Source of the DNA: Catenuloplanes indicus
GTDB taxonomy: Bacteria > Actinomycetota > Actinomycetes > Mycobacteriales > Micromonosporaceae
DNA: 64,000 nucleotides
Assembly: GCF_030813715.1 (NCBI RefSeq)
Contig: NZ_JAUSUZ010000001.1
Location: 806,001-870,000 of the forward strand
Direction: 5' to 3'
This document shows positions 58,575 through 64,000 of this stretch, one piece after another (the stretch's first letter is position 1; every line of letters begins with the position of its first letter). The position numbers and the translations under genes are program-made. The notes beneath the pieces were generated by a model, which did no database searches, had not been told where the DNA came from, and worked only from the letters and a program-made list of their open reading frames with translations.

Positions 58575-59471
58575 GTGACCACTGACGTCTCGCGACCGCG
58601 TATCGGTTTCATGTTCGATCGGGATCGGCGGCCGGAGGAGCTGGCCGGGTTTGCCGCCACCGTGGAGGAGCTGGGCGCCGACGACCTGTGGGTTGTCGAG
58701 GACCTCGGCTGGACCGGCGCGATCAGCGCGGCCACCGTCGCGCTCGCCGCGACCCGGACCCTGCGCGTCGGTATCGGTATCGCGCCGGTGGCGCTGCGGA
58801 ACCCGGCGCTGCTCGCCATGGAGCTGGCCACGGTAGCCCGGATCTACCCGGAGCGGCTGGTAGCCGGCCTGGGCCACGGCGTCACGGACTGGATGCGTCA
58901 GGTCGGCGCCGCGCCGAAGTCGCCGTTGTCCCGGCTCGAGGAGTCGATCGTCGCCACCCGGGCGCTGCTGGCCGGTGAGACCGTCACGATGCACGGCCGC
59001 GAGGTCACCATCGACGGTGTGACGCTGGTCCACCCGCCGGCCGTGGTCCCGCCGATCGTCACCGGCGTCGTACGGCCGAAGTCGCTGGAACTGTCCGGCC
59101 GGGTAGCGGACGGGACCATCATCGCGGAGGGCAACGGGCCGGCCGAGCTGGCCGACGCGCTCACGCACATCGAGCACGGCCGCGCGGCCGGTGACCGCCC
59201 GGCGCACGAGCTGATCGTCTTCGTCTACCTGCACGTCGGCGACGACCCGGCCCGGGCCGCGGCCGAGACCGGCGAGATGGTCGCCGGTCAGGCGGCCTGG
59301 CTCGGCAAGCCGGCCGAGGACCTGTTCACGCTGATCGGCCCGGCCGCCGGCCTGCCGGCCAAGGTCGCGGCGCTGCACGCGGCCGGTGCCACCACGGTCG
59401 TCCTCCGCCCGCTCGGCGCGAACCCCGGCGCCCAGGCCCGGACCGCCCTCGAAGCCCTGCGGAACGCCTGA
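58575..59471 (+). CDS. Luciferase-like (LLM) flavin/F420-dependent oxidoreductase
   Basis: A 298-residue TIM-barrel of the luciferase-like monooxygenase family. It starts at GTG 58575 with GGGAG upstream. Family landmarks are GFMFDRDRRPEELAGF (strand 1), DDLWVVEDLGWTGAI, LRVGIGIAPVALRNPALLAMELATVARIYPERLVAGLGHGV, and GPAAGLPAKVAALHAAGATTVVLRPLG near the end. The lack of a bound-flavin-specific motif leaves FMN or coenzyme F420 as cofactor open; actinomycete relatives are mostly F420-dependent. A broken gene of the same superfamily lies immediately downstream on the opposite strand. Confidence 0.88.
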   Translation: MTTDVSRPRIGFMFDRDRRPEELAGFAATVEELGADDLWVVEDLGWTGAISAATVALAATRTLRVGIGIAPVALRNPALLAMELATVARIYPERLVAGLGHGVTDWMRQVGAAPKSPLSRLEESIVATRALLAGETVTMHGREVTIDGVTLVHPPAVVPPIVTGVVRPKSLELSGRVADGTIIAEGNGPAELADALTHIEHGRAAGDRPAHELIVFVYLHVGDDPARAAAETGEMVAGQAAWLGKPAEDLFTLIGPAAGLPAKVAALHAAGATTVVLRPLGANPGAQARTALEALRNA

Positions 59472-59488
59472 GAACGGAGCGCGCGGAG

Positions 59489-59913
59489 TCAGTCCGGCCA
59501 GGCCTTGGCGAGCAGTTCGTAGGAGCGGACCCGGTCGGTGTGGTCGTGGGTGATCGTGGTGATCAGGAGTTCGTCGGCGCCGGTGACGTCGCGCAGGACG
59601 CGCAAGGACGCGGTGACCGTCTCCGGGGAGCCGGCGAACTGCGTGTCGAGCCGGTCCGCGACCAGAGCGCGGTCCTCGGCGGACCAGACGTGCGCGGCGG
59701 GCTGGGGAACGGGATCGCGCCGCCGCCGCGGATGCCGCGGACCCACAGCCCGTACGGGGAGGCCAGCTCGCGGGCCTCCGCGTCGGTCGGCGCGACCACC
59801 ACGTCGGCGGAGACCGACACGTACGGCCGGTCGAGCACGCCGGCGACCTGGGCGCTCTGCCCGGCGCTGCTGCCCAGGATCCACACCTGCAGGCCGGCAC
59901 CCTCGCCCGGCAC
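59489..59913 (-). pseudogene. C-terminal fragment of a second LLM oxidoreductase, frameshifted
   Basis: One frame (from 59913) reads WILGSSAGQSAQVAGVLD and then RPYVSVSADVVVAPTDAEAREL and YGLWVRGIRGGGAIPFPSP, the C-terminal third of a group of luciferase-like monooxygenases. Close to 59,700 the frame must shift by one base to continue as HVWSAEDRALVADRLDTQFAG, ETVTASLRVLRDVTGADELLI and ITHDHTDRVRSYELLAKAW, ending at 59489. The N-terminal two thirds are absent. It is joined directly to a transporter fragment. Confidence 0.8.
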
Positions 59914-60456
59914 CGTTCTTCGCGTTCTTCAACGATCTCGGCGAGATCTGCGCGCCCTGCGGCGTGGCCAGGAAGTCGAGGATCAGCACGTCCGGCGCGG
60001 AGAGATTCAGCCGCACCGTGGCCGGGTCGACCACGTCCACGCTCTTCAGGTCCTTCAGCTGCACGGCCTTGAGCGCCGGGTTGTAGCCCTCGGTGAGCAG
60101 CTGGTCGAAGTTCGCCTTGACCGCGGCCGCGTCGAACCGCCCCCGTCGTGGAACGTCACGTCGGTGCGGAGCCTGATCGTGTACGTGAGGCCGCCGCCCT
60201 CGATCCCGGTCGCCAGCCACGCTACGTAGTTGCCCTGCGCGTCGTGGGTGAACAGCGACTCGAACGAGTTCCAGACCAGCAGGCGTGCCTTGGCCTGTGC
60301 GTACTGGTGCGGGTTGAACGTCAGCGGCTCGGTCTCGACGGCCCAGACCAGGTCGCCGCCGCTTCGCGGCTCGCCGGCCGCACTGGCCGCGGGAGTGGCG
60401 CCGCAGGCCGTGACGGTGAGCAGTAGGACCATCGCTGGTATCAGCCGGAGTTTCAT
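59913..60456 (-). pseudogene. N-terminal fragment of SBP_bac_5 lipoprotein, frameshifted
   Basis: The ATG at 60456, with AGGAG upstream, opens a lipoprotein signal ending LLLTVTACG. The SBP_bac_5 opening follows: TEPLTFNPHQYAQAKARLLVW, ESLFTHDAQGNYVAWLATG and YTIRLRTDVTFHDG. At about 60,140 one base must be skipped to continue as RFDAAAVKANFDQLLTEGY, VVDPATVRLNLSAPDVLIL and LDFLATPQGAQISPRSL. The sequence then stops matching and passes abruptly into the LLM fragment. About two thirds of the binding protein are missing. Confidence 0.8.
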
Positions 60457-60819
60457 GGTGGTGCTCCTGTCCATGGCTTCGCCCGGGCTCGTCGTCGAGC
60501 CCGTTTCCAGGTGGGGGGAAGGGGTCAGGCCGGACAGGACGCCGACCACACACGACCGAAGTCGATGTGGCCGCGGATGGTGAGCCGCAGCGTGCCGCAC
60601 ATGTCACCAGTCCAACGCGGAGCGTAACGAGGTGTCAACGAGATCGGCTCCGGGTGTCGAATATCGCACGTGAGCGGCGCAAACCGTTAACCTAATCCTA
60701 TCTTGCCGATAGTTTTGACCAGCATTATGTGCCGGGGGCGCCCCATCCCGATTGCCCCGGCCCCTTAGGGTGTGACCAGCCCGGGGGGATCCGGCCCGGG
60801 CCGGAGGGATACGGGGCCC
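60457..60819. promoter_or_regulatory. Intergenic region left of the YbaB/WXG cluster
   Basis: 363 bases without a gene. CTATC-TTGCC-GATAG (60698-60712) is a small inverted repeat in the A/T-rich patch 60,685-60,730. The adjacent TTAACCTAA resembles half of an IdeR/DmdR iron box but the other half is absent. TTGACC (60715-60720) could be a -35 for the rightward operon. Confidence 0.4.
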
Positions 60820-61140
60820 ATGGATCAGACGGACATCGCCGCCCGCATACGGCAGGTGCGCGAGCTCGCCGCGACCGCCAGCGCGGAATTGACCAGCGAG
60901 GACCACGAGGTGACCGTGGTCGCCGGGCCGCGCGGCGCGGTGCACTCGGTGGAACTGAGCCCGCGCGCGTTCCGGCTCACCGGCGCACAGCTCGGCGAGC
61001 TGGTGGTGCGCACCATCCGCGCGGCCAACGCCCAGGTGGACGCGGAGATCCGCACCGCGCTGACCGGCGCCTCCTCGATGGGCGCACCGGCACCGTCGCT
61101 GAGCGAGCTGCGGGCGGCGCTGCGGCAGGCACCGCGGTGA
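60820..61140 (+). CDS. YbaB/EbfC-family protein 1
   Basis: A 106-residue small helical/beta protein of the YbaB/EbfC type (HEVTVVAGPRGAVHSVELSP is the central hairpin, flanked by helices, LGELVVRTIRAANAQVDAEI being the second). In isolated form these proteins are nucleoid-associated. In actinomycetes paired YbaB-like genes also sit beside WXG100-type genes and may be secretion-linked. It starts at ATG 60820 with GGAGG about 15 bases upstream. The stop overlaps the next GTG by GTGA. Confidence 0.78.
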   Translation: MDQTDIAARIRQVRELAATASAELTSEDHEVTVVAGPRGAVHSVELSPRAFRLTGAQLGELVVRTIRAANAQVDAEIRTALTGASSMGAPAPSLSELRAALRQAPR

Positions 61141-61538
61141 GCGGCCCGTTCCAGAGCCAGGAGGAGGTACTCGCGCTCATCGCGCGCGTGCGCGAGCAGA
61201 ACCAGCGCGACATGACCCGGCTGGAGACGTACCTCGCCGAGGCCGGCGCGCTGACCGGCGCGGGCTTCTCCGAGGACGGCAGCGTCCGCGCCGAGGTGGA
61301 CGAGGACGGCCTGGTGTCCCGGCTGGACATCCCGGACTCGGCGCTGCGCCGCGGCGCCCACCTGTCCGAAATGATCATGGTGGCGATCCGGGAGGCGCAG
61401 GCCGACCGCGCGCTGAAACTGGTCGACCTCGGCCAGGGCATCAACGGCGCGCACACGGCGGAGCAGGTACGGGACGTCATCCCGGAGCACACCCGCGAGC
61501 GGATCGCGGACCGCAGGAGAGGAGAGGACCGTGGCTGA
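61137..61538 (+). CDS. YbaB/EbfC-family protein 2
   Basis: A 133-residue YbaB-like protein starting at GTG. The central strands read SVRAEVDEDGLVSRLDIPDSALRRG, followed by helix LSEMIMVAIREAQADRALKL. The N-terminal helix and a basic C-terminal tail (HTRERIADRRRGE) extend beyond the typical length. It is paired with the preceding gene as a paralogue and ends 8 bases inside the WXG100-like gene. Confidence 0.72.
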   Translation: MSGPFQSQEEVLALIARVREQNQRDMTRLETYLAEAGALTGAGFSEDGSVRAEVDEDGLVSRLDIPDSALRRGAHLSEMIMVAIREAQADRALKLVDLGQGINGAHTAEQVRDVIPEHTRERIADRRRGEDRG

Positions 61539-61860
61539 CGGCGTCATCGTCCCGACCGACAAGCTGACCAGCACCGGCCAGGTGCTCAAGGGACTGAGCA
61601 CCAGCGCCGAGGAGATCAAGACAGCGATGGCCGCCGCGGACCCACCCGGCGTGCTGTGGGGCGGGCTCGGGCTGCTGTTCGTCGGCTACTACAACGGCAA
61701 GGCGGACGAGGTGCGCGAGCACGTCGGCCTGATCGCCAAGGCGTTCGACTCGCAGCACGGCGCGATCACCGCGAACGCGGAGGCGTACCAGCACCTCGAC
61801 GCGGAGCTGAGCGCGGCGTTCGCCCGCTTCCAACAGAAACTGTCCGGCGGTGGCGCGTGA
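61531..61860 (+). CDS. WXG100/ESX-like small helical protein
   Basis: A 109-residue helical hairpin candidate starting at GTG. It has helix ~8-35 (TSTGQVLKGLSTSAEEIKTAM), a turn with LWGG (W-x-G) near residue 43, and a second helix (ADEVREHVGLIAKAF) leading to a C-terminal helix. The size, lack of Cys and turn position match WXG100 superfamily substrates of type VII secretion. The GTGA overlap with the next gene ties it to the larger protein. Confidence 0.75.
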   Translation: MADGVIVPTDKLTSTGQVLKGLSTSAEEIKTAMAAADPPGVLWGGLGLLFVGYYNGKADEVREHVGLIAKAFDSQHGAITANAEAYQHLDAELSAAFARFQQKLSGGGA

Positions 61861-62933
61861 CGCAGCCGAATCCCGCGCCGCAGGCACCGCCGGCACCACC
61901 GGCGCCGGAGAAGCCGGACACCACCGGGACCGACGCCTACATCAGCAACGACGACAAGCCGGACAGCCAGTACGCCGGCGGCGTGATCGACACCGACCCG
62001 GCCTCGGTGCTGCCGTTCGGCGAGGCGGTCAAGAACACGGTCAACGGCATCCCGGCCGGCATCAACGAGGGCGACTGGTCCGACCTCTACTCCGCGGGCG
62101 CGGACCTGCTCGGCAACGCGGTCTCGATCTACATGGACCCGCTGAACTGGCTGATCTCGGCCGGACTGACGTTCCTGATCGACTTCGTCCAGCCGCTGGA
62201 GGACCTGCTCAGTCTCGTCACCGGCAACGCCGAGCGGATCGAGCCGTACGCGGCGAAATGGGAACAGCTCGGCGCCGCGCTCGTCCCGCTGGCCGCCGCG
62301 GCCCGGCAGGCCGCGGACGACGACCTGATCGAGTGGCAGGGCAAGGACGCGGACGCGGCCAAGGCCCGGCTGCACCAGTTCGCCGAGGCGGTCGAGGCGA
62401 CCGGCGGCGAGGCCTCGTCGATCAACGGCATCCTCACGCTCTTCTCCAAGATCATGGGTGCGGCGCAGCAGCTGATCATCGGCATCATCGCCACGCTGAT
62501 CGAGTGGATGATCATCGAGTGGGGTCTCGCGATGGCCGCCGCGGTGCCGACCGCCGGTGCGTCCGTCGCGGCCGCCGGTGCCGCCACCGCGGTGCAGGCC
62601 ACCGTCGCGACCAGCCGCGCGGTCCGGATCATCGACAGGGTCGTCTCGCTGCTGCACAAGATGGGCGCGGTCCTGCAGAAGGTGCTGCCCGCGATGCTGA
62701 AGGCCCGGGTCGGCGAGAGCGTGCTCCAGTTCACCGCGGCCGGGCTCGGGCACGCCGCACCGGCCACGCTGTCCACCGTCGCCCGGATCGCCGGTGACGT
62801 GGCCAGCGACCCGGCCAGCTACGTCGGCCCGTTCGTCAACAACGTCGGCACCGGCGTCTACAAGAACGCGGAGGCCGGCGGGCCGGACATGTCGGAAGCC
62901 GAGATCGAGGCGGCGCTGGACGTGACGAAGTGA
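61857..62933 (+). CDS. Large WXG/PPE-like protein with hydrophobic segment
   Basis: A 358-residue protein starting at GTG. A Pro-rich start (PNPAPQAPPAPPAPEKPD) precedes helical segments containing DLIEWQGKDADAAKARLHQF (WxG at ~residue 158). A long hydrophobic stretch at ~200-240 (LIIGIIATLIEWMIIEWGLAMAA) could insert in a membrane or pack in a pore. The C-terminal ~120 residues are helical. It resembles the larger, partner-type WXG proteins secreted by type VII systems, in which the small preceding protein would be its dimer mate. No ESX ATPase (EccC) is visible in the window. Confidence 0.65.
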   Translation: MTQPNPAPQAPPAPPAPEKPDTTGTDAYISNDDKPDSQYAGGVIDTDPASVLPFGEAVKNTVNGIPAGINEGDWSDLYSAGADLLGNAVSIYMDPLNWLISAGLTFLIDFVQPLEDLLSLVTGNAERIEPYAAKWEQLGAALVPLAAAARQAADDDLIEWQGKDADAAKARLHQFAEAVEATGGEASSINGILTLFSKIMGAAQQLIIGIIATLIEWMIIEWGLAMAAAVPTAGASVAAAGAATAVQATVATSRAVRIIDRVVSLLHKMGAVLQKVLPAMLKARVGESVLQFTAAGLGHAAPATLSTVARIAGDVASDPASYVGPFVNNVGTGVYKNAEAGGPDMSEAEIEAALDVTK

Positions 62934-63985
62934 ACCCGTTCGAGGCACCGAGGCCGTTCCCCGGCGCACCCGTCCTGCCCTGGCCGGAACGCACGCCGCC
63001 ACCACCGCTGCCACCGGGCACGGCCGGGATCGCGGTCCGGGTCCGGCGTGCCCGCTTCGACTCGCCGAACTTCCGCAGGTCCCGCGCGATCGGCCTCGAC
63101 GACCGCCCGCTGTGGCACGGCCTCGACCGCGCCGTCGTCGTGACCGCACCGGGCGAGCACCTGGTCGAGGTCCGGGACGAGACCGGCGCGGAGTCCGTCC
63201 GCCGGGTCCGCGCCACCGCGGGTGAGATCACCGAGTGGCACATGTGGAGCCCGGCCAGCTACGGCCGGGTGCCCGGCATGCTGGTCCCGGCCGGCAGCCC
63301 GCGCCGCCGCCCCGGTCCCGGCATCTGGCCGATCCTGCTCGCCCCGGCGCTGCTGGCCGCCGGTCCGCTGCTGCTGGCGCCGGAGAGCCGGGCCGGGCGC
63401 ATCGCGATGCTGATCTACATGCTGCTCGTCATGCCGCTGACGATCCTCGCGTACAGCCGGGTGAAGGGCGTGATCGACCGCCGGTACCGGGTCGCGATGT
63501 CCACCGAGGCCCGGGCGGAGCCGTCCGACGTCATGTTCCTGGCGCACGGCGACGTCCCGCCCGGGCTGGCCGGCGCCGCCCACGGCGTCCTGCTGCTCAC
63601 CGGCGACACCACGCTCGAGTACACCCGGGACGGGCGGGAGATCGCCGTACGCCCGGTCACCGACCCGCACGCGTGGATCCGGTGGCCCGCGCTCCGCATC
63701 GACGGCGCGGACCGCCCGTTCGCCTGGCACAACTGGGCGTACCGCCTGCCGCCGGGCCCGCACGAGCTGCTGGTGACGCCGCGGCCACCGGCCGGCGCCG
63801 GGGACCAGGCCCGGATCACCACCACGCCGGTACGCGTCCGCGTCGACATCCGGCCCGGCGAGACCACGCACCTGCGCCTCACCGTGCACGCGACCGTCAC
63901 CGTCGTCTCCGCCGCACCGTCCCCGGGCGCCGCCACGTCGCTCACCTCGTTCACCGCCACGGTCGAGCCGGCCCCGCAACGCTGA
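62930..63985 (+). CDS. Membrane protein of the YbaB/WXG cluster
   Basis: A 351-residue protein starting at GTG (GTGA overlap with the previous gene). Residues 1-30 are Pro-rich and ~32-125 form a beta-rich soluble domain. Two adjacent transmembrane helices lie at ~131-146 and ~154-170 (GIWPILLAPALLAAG, IAMLIYMLLVMPLTILAY). The C-terminal ~170 residues are another beta-rich domain whose phrases (YRLPPGPHELLVTPRPPAG, VRVDIRPGETTHLRL) mirror those of the first. The duplicated soluble domain on each side of a membrane hairpin is distinctive, but the function is unknown. Confidence 0.7.
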   Translation: MNPFEAPRPFPGAPVLPWPERTPPPPLPPGTAGIAVRVRRARFDSPNFRRSRAIGLDDRPLWHGLDRAVVVTAPGEHLVEVRDETGAESVRRVRATAGEITEWHMWSPASYGRVPGMLVPAGSPRRRPGPGIWPILLAPALLAAGPLLLAPESRAGRIAMLIYMLLVMPLTILAYSRVKGVIDRRYRVAMSTEARAEPSDVMFLAHGDVPPGLAGAAHGVLLLTGDTTLEYTRDGREIAVRPVTDPHAWIRWPALRIDGADRPFAWHNWAYRLPPGPHELLVTPRPPAGAGDQARITTTPVRVRVDIRPGETTHLRLTVHATVTVVSAAPSPGAATSLTSFTATVEPAPQR

Positions 63986-64000
63986 GCGCCGGCGTGGCCG

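Noticed and set aside
60688-60713. IdeR/DmdR iron box upstream of the broken binding protein
   Set aside because: Only the TTAGGTTA-type half is present. The second half does not match the consensus.
1-64000. Insertion sequences, tRNA or rRNA genes, prophage integrase or attachment sites
   Set aside because: No transposase or integrase motifs, no cloverleaf-like sequence and no terminal inverted repeats were found on reading the window. The tail-like genes at the left lack phage head, lysis and integration genes.

Overview
The window is very high-GC actinobacterial DNA. GTG starts are frequent, operons are joined by ATGA/GTGA stop-start overlaps, and many proteins carry Ala/Pro/Gly-rich secretion signals. 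A ppGpp synthetase, GAF-ANTAR and STAS regulators, an acyl-CoA oxidase, secreted subtilases and a partial extracellular contractile injection system (eCIS) locus together suggest a filamentous actinomycete, most likely of the Micromonosporaceae (Actinoplanes or Catenuloplanes type). That placement is inference from gene content, not a database match.

Bases 1-15,890 are the baseplate half of an eCIS (phage-tail-like particle) cluster, all on the + strand and mostly with overlapping stop/start codons. The order is a cargo/unknown gene open at the left edge, a HEAT-like protein, a tube/LysM-type protein, a tail protein X-like LysM protein, a gpD-like hub, a gpV-like OB spike, a PAAR-like tip, a gp25 wedge, two giant baseplate J proteins, a tail protein I/beta-helix protein and a DUF6519-type protein, closed by a hairpin terminator. 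Sheath, tube, AAA ATPase and terminator genes are not visible and probably lie to the left. Next comes a compact redox locus (15,941-17,673): an orphan [3Fe-4S] ferredoxin, a 44-residue two-cysteine peptide, a CPFC DsbA/FrnE-type oxidoreductase and a TetR regulator. Two near-identical CTTGAC-N6-GTCAAG palindromes lie upstream of and on the peptide start codon.

17.7-25.8 kb holds a decayed SnoaL-like gene with its own operator pair, a GH10 xylanase with a readable promoter and a CGAAA-N-TTTCG operator, an alpha/beta-hydrolase relic, membrane proteins, a subtilase lacking its signal peptide, and a secreted sialidase-like protein. 25.8-29.9 kb is one minus-strand operon in which an ECF sigma factor and a zinc-finger anti-sigma factor precede an ABC exporter. 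29.9-38.1 kb carries an acyl-CoA oxidase, STAS and GAF-ANTAR regulators, a 1152-residue secreted subtilase and a proline iminopeptidase.

38.4-43.7 kb is an Opp/Dpp-type peptide or metallophore importer with both permeases fused, preceded by a perfect Zur/LacI-like palindrome. 44.1-46.3 kb has a heme-oxygenase-like diiron protein, a convergent CDGSH protein and a DODA-type dioxygenase whose promoter is flanked by two operators. 46.6-58.5 kb contains an SGNH hydrolase with a propeller, a small alarmone synthetase, an MFS exporter, an ABC exporter divergent from a NarL-type two-component system, and a secreted fibronectin-III/Pro-rich protein. 58.5-60.5 kb has a luciferase-like oxidoreductase next to two broken genes joined end to end. 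60.8-64.0 kb is a five-gene YbaB/WXG100-type cluster of the kind linked to type VII secretion.
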